Positions 43,329 through 52,324 of a DNA stretch of 64,000 nt are shown piece after piece. Under the pieces are notes generated by a model. That model was not told the DNA's origin. It worked only from the letters and a program-made list of their open reading frames with translations, and did no database searches. Each line of letters begins with the position of its first letter. Position 1 is the first letter of the stretch. The DNA lies in contig NZ_CP023699.1 in the NCBI RefSeq assembly GCF_008704495.1, positions 2,728,001 through 2,792,000 on the forward strand, in the 5' to 3' direction. This DNA comes from Streptomyces kanamyceticus (GTDB lineage Bacteria; Actinomycetota; Actinomycetes; Streptomycetales; Streptomycetaceae). A program made the position numbers and the translations under genes.

Positions 43329-44512
43329 GCCACCCGAACGGGAGCCGGGGGTACCGGAACCGGCGGAGTCTCCCCCACGTACCGCGCCGCAGGCCGAATG
43401 ATCTTCGAATCCCGCGCCTGCTCCAGGATGTTGGCGCTCCAGCCCACCACCCGCGCCGCGGCGAACGTCGGCGTGAACATCTCACGCGGCAGACCGCAGA
43501 GATCCATGACGACTCCGGCGTAGAACTCCACGTTCGTGTGCAGTTCGCGCCCCGGCTTCAGCTCCGCCAGGATCGCCTCCACCCGCCGCTCCACCTCGAT
43601 CGCGAACTCGACCATGTCGCCGCCGAACCGCCCCGCGATGCCCCGCAGCATGCGCGAGCGCGGGTCCTCGGTGCGGTAGACGGGATGACCGAAGCCCATG
43701 ATGCGATCGCCCGCGAGGACCCGCTCGCGGATCCAGCCGTCGATGCGTTCGGGCGTGCCGATCGCGTCGAGCGTGTCGAGGGCCCGGCTCGGCGCCCCGC
43801 CGTGCAGCGGCCCGGAGAGCGCCCCGACCGCACCCACCAGACAGGCCACCACATCCGCACCGGTCGACATGATGACCCGCGCCGTGAACGTTGACGCGTT
43901 GAAGCCGTGATCAATGGTCGAGATCAAGTACTGCTCGATCGCCCGGCCCCGGGCGGGATCCGGCTCCGAACCGGTCATCATGTACAGGTAGTTGGCGGCG
44001 TACGACAGGTCGTCGCGCGGCTCGACGGGCGCGAGGCCCTGCCCGAGCCGGTAGAGCGCCGTGAGCAGGGTCGGCACCACCGCGGCCGCGGCCAGGGCGT
44101 CCTCACGCCGCCGGTCGTCGTCGATGTCGTACACCGGACGGAAGCCCTTCGACGCCCCGAAGAGCGAGAGAGCGGTGCGCAGCCCGGAGAGCGGCCCCGA
44201 CAGCGCGCTGGCCCTGGAGATGGCGGGCAGCGCGTCCCGCACCTCCTCGGGCAGGTGCCGCAGCCGCGCGGTCCGCGCGGCGAAGGCGGCGCTCCGCTCC
44301 GCGTCCGGCAGCTCGCCGTGGAACATCAGATGCCATACGTCCTCGAAGCTGCGGCTCTGCGCGAGCTCGACGGCCGAGTACTGGCGGTAGTGGTAGAAGC
44401 CCTCGTATCCCCTGACGTCTCCGAGTTCCGTCTCGGTGACGACGACACCGGCGAGTCCTCGTGGGACCTCGACCGGCTCGGCGGGGGTGGCGGCGGAGCC
44501 ATTGATCGGCAT
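43325..44512 (-). CDS. Citrate synthase (CitA type)
   Basis: The 395-residue enzyme condenses acetyl-CoA with oxaloacetate. Catalytic His residues are in SGPLHGGAP and GFGHPVYRTEDPRS. At the position of the catalytic Asp (NVDFYSG in E. coli GltA) it reads NVEFYAGV, so Glu replaces Asp, which may be a lineage trait or reflect 2-methylcitrate or divergent activity. It is divergent from the HTH-citrate synthase at 44633 with only 120 bases between starts, so the two are likely controlled together. Convergent with the DUF6082 copy B gene, sharing the stop tetramer CTAG. Confidence 0.88.
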   Translation of the reverse strand: MPINGSAATPAEPVEVPRGLAGVVVTETELGDVRGYEGFYHYRQYSAVELAQSRSFEDVWHLMFHGELPDAERSAAFAARTARLRHLPEEVRDALPAISRASALSGPLSGLRTALSLFGASKGFRPVYDIDDDRRREDALAAAAVVPTLLTALYRLGQGLAPVEPRDDLSYAANYLYMMTGSEPDPARGRAIEQYLISTIDHGFNASTFTARVIMSTGADVVACLVGAVGALSGPLHGGAPSRALDTLDAIGTPERIDGWIRERVLAGDRIMGFGHPVYRTEDPRSRMLRGIAGRFGGDMVEFAIEVERRVEAILAELKPGRELHTNVEFYAGVVMDLCGLPREMFTPTFAAARVVGWSANILEQARDSKIIRPAARYVGETPPVPVPPAPVRVA

Positions 44513-44556
44513 GTTCTTCCTCGACTTCCTCCCTGGACTTGATTTGACTGTCCATG

Positions 44557-44592
44557 ATTGACTGAAGCTCTGTCAATATTGATTGAATCAAT
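44557..44592. promoter_or_regulatory. Inverted repeats between divergent citrate synthase genes
   Basis: Two dyads: ATTGAC-N9-GTCAAT (44557-44577) and ATTGATT-G-AATCAAT (44578-44592), directly adjacent. A related ATTTGACTGTCC lies just before. This AT-rich block stands out in the region and sits where both promoters must be. The neighbouring protein carries an HTH domain, so it is a natural candidate to bind here. Confidence 0.7.
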
Positions 44593-44632
44593 GTGCAAGT
44601 ACAGTCGTCAGGATGCGGATACGGTGACGCCC

Positions 44633-45886
44633 ATGACGGATCAAGGAACCCCGCGCGAGGGTCGGCGGCTCAGCACCAAGGAGGCCGCCGAACTGCTCGG
44701 AGTGAAGCCCGAGACCGTGTACGCGTACGTGAGCCGCGGCCAGCTCAGCAGCAGTCGCGGCGCCGGCTCACGGGGCAGCACCTTCGACGCCAAGGAGGTC
44801 GAGGCACTGGCCCGCAGGAACAGACGGGAACCCGCCGCTCCGACCTCCGCCAACGAACTCTCCGTACGCACCCGCATCACCTTGATCGACAAGGACCGCT
44901 ACTACTACCGCGGCGTCGACGCGGCACAACTCGCCCTGACCCACTCCTACGAAGAGGTGGCCGAGTGGCTGTGGACCGGTGCCCTGCGCCCCGGCATCGG
45001 CTTCATCGCCCCCAGGGAGACCGTCAGCACGGCCCGTCGCGCCGTGAACGCGCTGCCCGAGCACAGCGGCCCGACGGACCGGCTGCGCGTCGCCGCGATC
45101 TCCGCCGCGACCGCCGACCCGCTCCGCTTCGACCTCTCCGAAGAAGCGGTCATCGGCACCGCGCGCTCCCTGATCCCCACGCTGGTCGCCGCGCTCCCGC
45201 CGGTCCTTCCCGGCCACCGGGACGAGGGCCCGCTGGCGCGACGCCTGTGGGCGCGGCTGACCGGCCGCAAGCCCGGCGAGGCCGCGCTGCACGCCCTGGA
45301 CACCGCCCTCGCGCTGCTCGTCGACCACGATCTGGCCGCCTCGACGCTCGCCGTCCGCGTCGCCGCCTCCGCGCGCGCCCACCCCTACGCGGCGGTCTCG
45401 GCCGGACTCGGCGTCCTGGAGGGCCCGCTGCACGGGGCGGCCAGCGGTCTGGCCCACCGCATGCTCCTCGACGTACTCGACCGGGGCAGCGCGACCCCCG
45501 TCGTGGCCGACGAACTGCGCGCGGGACGCCGGGTCCCCGGGCTCGGCCACCGTCTCTACCCGGGCGAAGACCCGCGTGCGCAGGCGCTGTTCGGTCTCCT
45601 GGAGGAGATGCCGTCGGCGGGCTCCGCCCTCGCCGCGGCCCGCGACGTGGTGGCCACCACGGCCCGCCACACGAACCTGCACGCCAACGTCGACCTCGCC
45701 CTGGCCGTCCTCAGCGCCTCCTCGGGGATGCCCGCGGAAGCAGGCGAGACGATCTTCGCGGTGGCCCGCACGGCGGGCTGGATCGCACACGCCCTGGAGG
45801 AGTACGACGAACGGCCGCTGCGGATGCGCCCCAGCGGCCAGTACGTAGGTATGCGTCCGCCACAGCCCATGCCGTCCTCTTCGTAG
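44633..45886 (+). CDS. Helix-turn-helix/citrate synthase fusion protein
   Basis: The 417-residue protein begins with a MerR/excisionase-like helix-turn-helix (residues 12-62: RRLSTKEAAELLGVKPETVY, then VSRGQLSS) and continues as a citrate synthase (RYYYRGVDAAQLA, GPLHGAASG, GLGHRLYPGEDPRAQ, NLHANVDLALAVLS). The catalytic His and Asp positions look preserved. An enzyme with its own DNA-binding domain suggests a regulator that senses citrate-cycle metabolites. I chose ATG at 44633; an earlier in-frame start would place extra residues over the operator-like repeats. The 3' end carries a direct repeat at 45871-45939. Confidence 0.88.
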   Translation: MTDQGTPREGRRLSTKEAAELLGVKPETVYAYVSRGQLSSSRGAGSRGSTFDAKEVEALARRNRREPAAPTSANELSVRTRITLIDKDRYYYRGVDAAQLALTHSYEEVAEWLWTGALRPGIGFIAPRETVSTARRAVNALPEHSGPTDRLRVAAISAATADPLRFDLSEEAVIGTARSLIPTLVAALPPVLPGHRDEGPLARRLWARLTGRKPGEAALHALDTALALLVDHDLAASTLAVRVAASARAHPYAAVSAGLGVLEGPLHGAASGLAHRMLLDVLDRGSATPVVADELRAGRRVPGLGHRLYPGEDPRAQALFGLLEEMPSAGSALAAARDVVATTARHTNLHANVDLALAVLSASSGMPAEAGETIFAVARTAGWIAHALEEYDERPLRMRPSGQYVGMRPPQPMPSSS

Positions 45887-45939
45887 TCCCCGCTTCGTAG
45901 TCCCCGCGTTCGTCGTCCTCGCCGTCCTCTTCGTAGTCC
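45871..45939. repeat. Direct repeats at and after the HTH-citrate synthase stop
   Basis: GCCGTCCTCTTCGTAGTCC occurs at 45871-45889 and again at 45921-45939, with a further CTTCGTAGTCCCCG copy between. The first copy contains the stop codon of the fusion protein. It looks like local duplication of the gene end. Confidence 0.85.
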
Positions 45940-45990
45940 TTCGACGAGGCGTGAACGGCCCGGGGCGGAGCGCGGGTTAGGCTCGCCTGC

Positions 45991-46920
45991 GTGAGTACGT
46001 GCGCGACCGCTTCGCGGGACCTGAACGAGCCTCTCGCGGGGACTGCCGCCACCGCCAGGACATGGCTCCTCATCGAACAACCCGGCCCCTGGGGCGCCAA
46101 GGCGCTGACCTCAAGCCATCTCGACCCGGAGATCGGCCGCGCCCTGGAGAGGGCCGCGGAGGGCACCGGCGTACGCGTCGCGCTCATCCGCCGCCCGGGG
46201 CGGCACGCCGACTGCCACGCGCCCACCCGGCACCAGGTGTACCTCGCCCACACCGCACCGGGCCGTACCTGGCTGCGCGGCCAAGTGATCGACGATCCCC
46301 GGCAGTTGCTGGACCTGGACTTCACGGCCCTCGGCACCGGCGACCACGGCGGATTCGGCGCCCCGCACACGGGAGCCCCGCTCGCCCTCGTCTGCACCAA
46401 CGGCAAGCGCGACCGTTGCTGCGCCCTGCTCGGCAGGCCGCTGGCCGCCGAGCTCGCCGCGCTCGGCGAAGAAGGCGCCTGGGAGGTCACTCACCTGGGC
46501 GGCCACCGCTTCTCGCCCACGCTGCTCGTGCTGCCGTACGGATACGCGTACGGCAGGGCCGGGGCGGACGCCGTCAAGGAGGTCCTCGCCGCGGTCCGCA
46601 CCGGCCGCGTCGTCACCGAAGGGTGTCGGGGCAGTTCCGCCTGGGAGCGCCCGGGACAGGCCGCCGAGCTGGCGGTGCGCGCCTCGACGGGCGAGGACGC
46701 CGCGGAGGCCCTGAGCGTCGTCCACACGGACGGCACGGCCCCGCGCTGGCAGGTGACCGTCGCCCACGCCGACGGCCGCCGCTGGCGGGTTCTCGTCGCC
46801 CAGGAAGCCTCGCTGCCGCCCCGCCCCGAGAGCTGCGGTGGGGCCCTCGGGTCTCCGGCGCGGATGGACGTGGTGGCGGTACGGGAGATCGAGATCCCCG
46901 CCACAGTGACTACGGAGTAG
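45991..46920 (+). CDS. Sucrase/ferredoxin-like (Apd1-type) protein
   Basis: The 309-residue protein has the thioredoxin-like ferredoxin fold typical of the Suc_Fer-like family: CTNGKRDRCCALLGRPLAAE with paired cysteines and HLGGHRFSPTLLVLPYG with the two His of the HxGGHxF motif. In yeast Apd1 these residues bind a [2Fe-2S] cluster by two Cys and two His. The name sucrase is historical and no sugar hydrolysis is implied. It has no signal peptide. The GTG start is the likely one; the gene is not tightly linked to neighbours. Confidence 0.88.
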   Translation: MSTCATASRDLNEPLAGTAATARTWLLIEQPGPWGAKALTSSHLDPEIGRALERAAEGTGVRVALIRRPGRHADCHAPTRHQVYLAHTAPGRTWLRGQVIDDPRQLLDLDFTALGTGDHGGFGAPHTGAPLALVCTNGKRDRCCALLGRPLAAELAALGEEGAWEVTHLGGHRFSPTLLVLPYGYAYGRAGADAVKEVLAAVRTGRVVTEGCRGSSAWERPGQAAELAVRASTGEDAAEALSVVHTDGTAPRWQVTVAHADGRRWRVLVAQEASLPPRPESCGGALGSPARMDVVAVREIEIPATVTTE

Positions 46921-46948
46921 CCCGCCCACGGCCGTACCGTTCGTAACC

Positions 46949-48589
46949 ATGAGCCCGACCTCCCCCGCGCGACGCCTCCGCCTCGGCCTGCCCCGGCGCG
47001 TGTTCTCGCAGGTCCTGCTGATGCAGCTGGCGATCGCCGCCGGGGTCGCGGTGCTCGCCACGGGGCTCTTCCTCGCGCCGCTCAGCGACCAGCTCGACGA
47101 CCAGGCGATGCGCCGCGCGCTCGCCATCGCGCAGACCACGGCGGCCCAGCCGGGGATCGCCGAGGACCTGACCTCCACGGCCCCCCGGCCGGACGGGGCC
47201 GTGCAGACCGCGGCCGACCGGATCCGGCGGGCCAGCGGCGCCGAGTACGTCGTGATCATGAACAAGGAGGGGGTGCGCTGGTCCCACACCGACCGGGACC
47301 AGATCGGCAAGGTCGTCTCCACCGACCCCAGCGACGCGCTCGCGGGCCAAGACGTCATGGAGATCGACAACGGCACCCTGGGCCGCTCTGCCCGCGGCAA
47401 GGTGCCGCTGCGGGACGGGGAGGGGCACATCGTGGGCGCCGTCTCCGTAGGCATCGAATACGACAGCGTGCGCGCCCGCCTGATCCACTCCATTCCCGGG
47501 CTGCTCGCCTACGCCGGAGGGGCGCTCGCGGTCGGCGCGCTCGCCGCGTACCTGATCTCCCGACGGGTGCAGAAGCAGACCCGCGACCTCGCCTTCTCGG
47601 ACATCTCCGCGCTGCTCGCGGAGCGCGAGGCGATGCTCCACGGCATCCGCGAGGGCGTCGTCGCCCTGGACCGAGGGGGCAGGATCCGCCTGCTCAACGA
47701 CGAGGCACAGCGCCTCCTGGGCCTCGACGGCCAAGCCATCGGACGGCCGCTGGACGAGGCCCTCGGCGAGGGCCGCACGACCGATGTCCTCGCGGGACGG
47801 GTCACCGGCACCGACCTCCTGACCGTGCGCGGTCAGCGCGTCCTGATCGCCAACCGCATGCCCACCGACGACGGCGGCGCCGTGGCCACCCTGCGCGACC
47901 GTACGGAGCTGGAGCAGCTCGGCCGCGAACTCGACTCCACCCGCGGTCTCATCGACGCCCTGCGCGCCCAGGACCACGAACACGCCAACCGCATGCACAC
48001 CCTCCTCGGCCTGCTCGAACTGGAGATGTACGAGGAGGCCGCGGAGTTCGTCGGCGAGGTGGCGGGCGCGCACCGGGTGACCGCCGAGCAGATCACCGAG
48101 AAGATCCGCGACCCCTTGCTCGCGGCCCTCCTGGTCGGCAAGGCCACGGTCGCGGCGGAGCGCGGCGTCGCCCTCGACGTGCCGCGCGACACCGCGCTCC
48201 CTGACCTGCTCGTCGACCCGGGCGGCCTGGTCACGATCGTCGGCAACCTCGTCGACAACGCCCTCGACGCGGCCGCGGGCACCCGCCACGCACGCGTGGA
48301 GGTCTCCGTGCGCACCGAGGGACGCGCCGTCGTCCTGCGGGTGCGCGACACCGGCTCCGGAGTCCCCGCCGAGCAGCGCGAGACGATCTTCACCGAGGGC
48401 TGGAGCACCAAGGAGCCCCCGGCGCACGGCAAGCGGGGCATCGGCCTCGCCCTGGTGCGCAGACTCGCCGAGCGGCAGGGCGGCAGCGCCCGGGCCGGCG
48501 AGGCTCCCGAGGGCGGCGCCGAGTTCACCGTCGTCCTGCCCGAAGCGCTCACCGAGCCCGAGCTCGCCACTACGGAGGAAGCACGATGA
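46949..48589 (+). CDS. Sensor histidine kinase, DcuS/CitA type
   Basis: The 546-residue kinase has a first helix (LLMQLAIAAGVAVLATGLFL), an extracytoplasmic sensor domain of the CitA/DcuS (Cache) kind (GAEYVVIMNKEGVRWSH, GHIVGAVSVGI), a second helix (LLAYAGGALAVGALAAYLI), a cytoplasmic PAS domain (GIREGVVALDRGGRIRLLND), the phosphoacceptor region AQDHEHANRMHTLLGLLELE and an ATPase domain (NLVDNALDA, DTGSGVP, GKRGIGLALV). It likely senses a C4-dicarboxylate or citrate. Its stop overlaps the response-regulator start (ATGA). Confidence 0.92.
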   Translation: MSPTSPARRLRLGLPRRVFSQVLLMQLAIAAGVAVLATGLFLAPLSDQLDDQAMRRALAIAQTTAAQPGIAEDLTSTAPRPDGAVQTAADRIRRASGAEYVVIMNKEGVRWSHTDRDQIGKVVSTDPSDALAGQDVMEIDNGTLGRSARGKVPLRDGEGHIVGAVSVGIEYDSVRARLIHSIPGLLAYAGGALAVGALAAYLISRRVQKQTRDLAFSDISALLAEREAMLHGIREGVVALDRGGRIRLLNDEAQRLLGLDGQAIGRPLDEALGEGRTTDVLAGRVTGTDLLTVRGQRVLIANRMPTDDGGAVATLRDRTELEQLGRELDSTRGLIDALRAQDHEHANRMHTLLGLLELEMYEEAAEFVGEVAGAHRVTAEQITEKIRDPLLAALLVGKATVAAERGVALDVPRDTALPDLLVDPGGLVTIVGNLVDNALDAAAGTRHARVEVSVRTEGRAVVLRVRDTGSGVPAEQRETIFTEGWSTKEPPAHGKRGIGLALVRRLAERQGGSARAGEAPEGGAEFTVVLPEALTEPELATTEEAR

Positions 48590-49263
48590 TCGAGGTCCTG
48601 GTCGTGGACGACGACGTCCGGGTCGCGGACGTCAACGCCGCCTATGTGGCGAAGATCCCCGGCTTCCGGGTCGCGGCGAAGGCGCACAACGCGGCCGAGG
48701 CGCTCCGGCTCGTCGAGGACGTCCCCGTGGACCTGGTCCTGCTGGACCATTACCTGCCGGACGAGACGGGCCTTTCGGTCGTACGTACGTTGCGTGAGCG
48801 CGGCCACCAGACCGACGTGATCATGGTGACCGCGGCGCGCGACGTGGCCACGGTGCAGGCGGCGATGCGACACGGCGCGCTCCAGTACCTGGTCAAGCCG
48901 TTCTCCTACGGGGGCCTGCGCGCCAAGCTCGACGCGTACGCGACCCTGCGTCGCACCCTGGACGGCGGCGGCGAGGCCGAACAGGCCGAGGTCGACCGGA
49001 TCTTCGGCGCCCTCTCGGCAACCACGGCGCCCGACCTGCCCAAGGGCCACTCCCCCACCACGGCGGAGCTGGTGCGAAGGGCCCTGATGGCCGCTGAGGG
49101 GCCGCTCTCCGCCCAGGAGCTGGCGGACCACACCCGACTGAGCCGTCAGACGGCACAGCGCTATCTGAAGCTCCTGGAACGCGCGGGCCGGGTCAGACTG
49201 AGCCTCAAGTACGGCGACACCGGCCGCCCGGAGCACCGCTACGAGTGGGCGGCGAGCGTCTAG
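48586..49263 (+). CDS. Response regulator, DcuR/CitB type
   Basis: The 225-residue protein has a receiver (VLVVDDDVRVADVN, Asp in LVLLDHYLPDETG, Lys in YLVKPFSYGGL) and a C-terminal helix-turn-helix (LSAQELADHTRLSRQTAQRY). This matches the CitB/DcuR family that activates dicarboxylate or citrate uptake genes. It is coupled to the kinase gene (4-base overlap). The convergent symporter gene at 49291 is the natural candidate target. Confidence 0.92.
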   Translation: MIEVLVVDDDVRVADVNAAYVAKIPGFRVAAKAHNAAEALRLVEDVPVDLVLLDHYLPDETGLSVVRTLRERGHQTDVIMVTAARDVATVQAAMRHGALQYLVKPFSYGGLRAKLDAYATLRRTLDGGGEAEQAEVDRIFGALSATTAPDLPKGHSPTTAELVRRALMAAEGPLSAQELADHTRLSRQTAQRYLKLLERAGRVRLSLKYGDTGRPEHRYEWAASV

Positions 49264-49290
49264 CCACACCCTCTGCGCTTCGCGGAATCG

Positions 49291-50883
49291 TTACACCGCC
49301 CCGGAGCCGGTCAGCGACCGTACCTCTGTCTCCGCGTGCTTGGCCTCGTCGGCGGGCTCGCGCGAGGTCAGCGTGCCGAGCCATCCGGCGAGGAAGCCCA
49401 GCGGGATGGAGACGAGACCGGGGTTCTCCAGGGGGAAGTACTGGAAATCGACGCCAGGAAAGAGCGAATCGGGCCCTCCGGAGACCACGGGCGACAGCAC
49501 GACCAGCGTGAGCGCGGGCAACAGTCCCCCGTACACCGACCACACCGCGCCCCGCGTGGTGAAGTTCCGCCAGAACAGCGAGTAGAGCAGCACCGGCAGA
49601 TTGGCGGACGCGGCGACCGCGAAGGCGAGGCCCACCAGGAACGCCACATTGAGGTCGCGGGCCAGCAGCCCGAGCCCGATCGCCAGCACGCCGATCCCGG
49701 CCGCGGCAAGACGCGCCACCGCCACCTCACTGCGCGGCTTCGCGTTCCGCCGCCGCAAGGAGGCATACAGGTCGTGGGCCACGGACGCCGACGAGGCGAG
49801 CGTGATCCCGGCGACCACGGCGAGGATCGTGGCGAAGGCGATGGCGGCGACGATCGCGAACAGAACCGTTCCCCCTGTGGAGTCCGCACCACCGCCCAGA
49901 TCGAGCGCGAGCAGCGGAACTGCCGTGTTCCCCGCGGCGTTCGACCCGCGCACCGCGTCAGACCCCACGATGGCCGCCGCCCCGAAACCCAGCACGATCG
50001 TCATCAGGTAGAAGCTCCCGATGAGCCCGATCGACCAGACCACCGAGCGCCGGGCGGCCCGCGCGGTCGGCACGGTGTAGAAGCGCGAGAGGATGTGCGG
50101 CAGCCCGGCGGTGCCGAGCACGAGCGCGAGCCCGAGGCTGATGAAGTCCAGCCGCGAGGTCCAGTCCCCGCCGTACCTCAACCCGGGCGCGAGGAACCGC
50201 TCTCCCTGTCCACTGTGATCGGCGGCGGTCCGCAGCAACAGGTCGAAGTTTCCGTGGAAACGCATCAGGACGAGCACGGTCAGCGCGATCGTGCCGCACA
50301 TCAACAGGACCGCCTTGACGATCTGGATCCAGGTGGTGGCCCGCATCCCTCCCATCGACACGTAGATCACCATGAGCGCGCCGACACCGATCACCGTCCA
50401 GGTCTGCGCCGCCCCGCTCGTCCCCCCGAGCAGCAGCGCCACCAGCGAGCCCGCCCCCACCATCTGCGCCACCAGATAGAGAACGGACACGGTCACCGAG
50501 GACGTTCCCGCCGCGATCCGCACCGGACGCTCCCGCATCCGCGCGGCGACGACGTCGGCGAGCGTGAACCGTCCGCAGTTGCGCACCAGTTCGGCCACCA
50601 GGAACAGCACCACGAGCCAGGCCACGAGAAAGCCCACCGAGTAGAGCAGCCCGTCGTACCCGAAGAGCGCGATCAGCCCGGAGATGCCGAGGAACGAGGC
50701 GGCCGACATGTAGTCACCCGCGATGGCAAAACCATTCTCCATGGGCGAGAAGAGCCGTCCGCCCGCGTAGAACTCCTCCGCCGAACCATGCCGATTGCGG
50801 CTCACCCACGTGGTGATGGCGAGCGTGACGGCCACGAACACGCCGAACAGCAGCAGCGCGAGGGTCTGATGATCACCGGTCAT
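49291..50883 (-). CDS. Solute:sodium symporter (ActP-like)
   Basis: The 530-residue integral membrane protein has about thirteen helices and the SSS-family features GGRLFSPMENGFAIAGDYMS, ASFLGISGLIALFGYDGL and the long GLPHILSRFYTVPTARAARR motif. It resembles cation/acetate symporters (ActP) that import short-chain carboxylates with sodium. Its ATG overlaps the stop of the upstream DUF485 gene, the typical ActP partner order. The convergent DcuS/DcuR-type system may control it. Confidence 0.93.
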   Translation of the reverse strand: MTGDHQTLALLLFGVFVAVTLAITTWVSRNRHGSAEEFYAGGRLFSPMENGFAIAGDYMSAASFLGISGLIALFGYDGLLYSVGFLVAWLVVLFLVAELVRNCGRFTLADVVAARMRERPVRIAAGTSSVTVSVLYLVAQMVGAGSLVALLLGGTSGAAQTWTVIGVGALMVIYVSMGGMRATTWIQIVKAVLLMCGTIALTVLVLMRFHGNFDLLLRTAADHSGQGERFLAPGLRYGGDWTSRLDFISLGLALVLGTAGLPHILSRFYTVPTARAARRSVVWSIGLIGSFYLMTIVLGFGAAAIVGSDAVRGSNAAGNTAVPLLALDLGGGADSTGGTVLFAIVAAIAFATILAVVAGITLASSASVAHDLYASLRRRNAKPRSEVAVARLAAAGIGVLAIGLGLLARDLNVAFLVGLAFAVAASANLPVLLYSLFWRNFTTRGAVWSVYGGLLPALTLVVLSPVVSGGPDSLFPGVDFQYFPLENPGLVSIPLGFLAGWLGTLTSREPADEAKHAETEVRSLTGSGAV

Positions 50884-51434
50884 CGCTCGGCCCCCTGCTC
50901 CCGCGCCACCTCACGCACCCGCCGCTGCTCCTGTTCCTGCTCCCGCTTCTGCTCGAAGACGGCCCAGCGCAGATCCAGCGCCGCGCGATCCCTGCGCAGC
51001 CGCGCATGCCGGGCATACGCCCAGGTCAGCAGGAAGGTCGTGAGGAACTGCCCGAGCCCCGCGAGCATCGCCACATTCACCGCGCCGGCAACGGGCCGGG
51101 CCATCAGCCCGGGCGCCGTCGTCGCGGTCACGACATACGCGACGTACCAGGTGAAGAAAACCGCAACGCCCGGAAACACGAACCGCCGGTACCGGCTGCG
51201 CACTTCCTGGAAGGCCTCGCTGCGCTGCGCCTCCAGATAGATGTCGGCAGGACTCGCACCCTGCCGCTCAGAGGCCGCCGGGGACGGCGTCACGGAAGCC
51301 GGCACGCCCGTGCCGTCCAACTCTCCCCAGCCGGAGGCGAGCGCGTCGTACCAGGGATCCCTCTGATCACCGATCCGGCCCTGCCCCCCACCGCCCCGGC
51401 CAGACCCCGCCTCGGGCCCGTCGCGCTTCTCCAC
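50880..51434 (-). CDS. DUF485 membrane protein, symporter partner
   Basis: The 184-residue product has a Ser/Pro-rich cytoplasmic N-tail and the DUF485 core (SEAFQEVRSRYRRFVFPG, FTWYVAYVVTATTAPGLM, NVAMLAGLGQFLTTFLLTW) with two membrane helices, plus a charged C-terminus (QKREQEQEQRRVREVARE). DUF485 proteins (YjcH type) are encoded next to actP and made with it. I chose GTG at 51434 because AAGGAGAG precedes it. The 4-base overlap with the symporter gene indicates one operon. Confidence 0.88.
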   Translation of the reverse strand: MEKRDGPEAGSGRGGGGQGRIGDQRDPWYDALASGWGELDGTGVPASVTPSPAASERQGASPADIYLEAQRSEAFQEVRSRYRRFVFPGVAVFFTWYVAYVVTATTAPGLMARPVAGAVNVAMLAGLGQFLTTFLLTWAYARHARLRRDRAALDLRWAVFEQKREQEQEQRRVREVAREQGAER

Positions 51435-51544
51435 CGAACTCTCCTTGTCCGCTGCCCTGTTCGGCCGCGTGCCCAAGGATGGACAGAAGGGGAAGATCCC
51501 TGACTCTTCTCTCCGCGCTCTTCACCCCATCAGGTGAAGGCCCC

Positions 51545-52324
51545 TCAGACGCGCACGCTCCCCGGAGGCTTGGCGAGTCCGTGCCGGTAGGCGTAGCGCA
51601 CGGCCTGCGCACGGTCCTTCAGGCCCGTCTTCGCGAAGAGATTGTTGATGTGCGTCTTCACCGTCGCGGTGGAGACGTGCAGGGCCCTGGCAATCTCGTG
51701 ATTCGACATCCCCTCCGCGATCAGTACGAGCACTTCGGTCTCCCGCGCGGTGAGGCCGTCCGGCGGCTCGGCGGCGGCAGCGGGCCCGGCATCCGGCTCC
51801 GACAGCCGCTCCAGGAGCCGCCGTTGGATGCTCGGCGAGAGCCCCGCGTCCCCCGAGAGCACATCCTCGACGGCTCGCACGATCTCGTCCCCGCCCGCGT
51901 CCTTGGTGAGATAGCCGCGCGCGCCCGCCCTCAGCGCGGGGAACAGCGAGTCGTCGTCGGCGTACGTGGTGAGCACGACGACCTGCGTCCCCGGATACTC
52001 CGCACGGATACGCCGCGTGGCCTCCGCCCCGTCGCAACGGGGCATGCGCAGATCCATCAGCACCACGTCCGGTGCGAGTTCGGCCACGAGCCGGACGGCC
52101 TCCTCGCCATCACCCCCGGAGCCCACCACCTCGATGCCGGGGAGCAGTCCGAGCAGCATCACGATGCCCTCGCGCACCACGGTCTGGTCGTCGACCACGA
52201 TCACCCGCGCGGGCGGCTTCGCCCCGGCCGCCCTCCCGTCACCCACTGACTTGCCCGCCCCGTCGTCCGCGGCCTTGCCCGCTCCGTCGTCCGCGGCCCC
52301 GGTGGCACCGTCGTTCTCTGTCAT
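51545..52324 (-). CDS. NarL/LuxR-family response regulator
   Basis: The 259-residue regulator has a receiver domain (VIVVDDQTVVREGIVMLLGL, phosphoacceptor Asp in VVLMDLRMP, Lys in YLTKDAGGDE) and a C-terminal LuxR helix-turn-helix (LTARETEVLVLIAEGMSNHE). An unusual N-terminal extension of about 38 residues contains two DDGAGK repeats encoded by a near-perfect DNA repeat around 52262-52300. Its ATG overlaps the stop of the upstream kinase gene, so they form a two-component pair. The target is unknown. Confidence 0.92.
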   Translation of the reverse strand: MTENDGATGAADDGAGKAADDGAGKSVGDGRAAGAKPPARVIVVDDQTVVREGIVMLLGLLPGIEVVGSGGDGEEAVRLVAELAPDVVLMDLRMPRCDGAEATRRIRAEYPGTQVVVLTTYADDDSLFPALRAGARGYLTKDAGGDEIVRAVEDVLSGDAGLSPSIQRRLLERLSEPDAGPAAAAEPPDGLTARETEVLVLIAEGMSNHEIARALHVSTATVKTHINNLFAKTGLKDRAQAVRYAYRHGLAKPPGSVRV

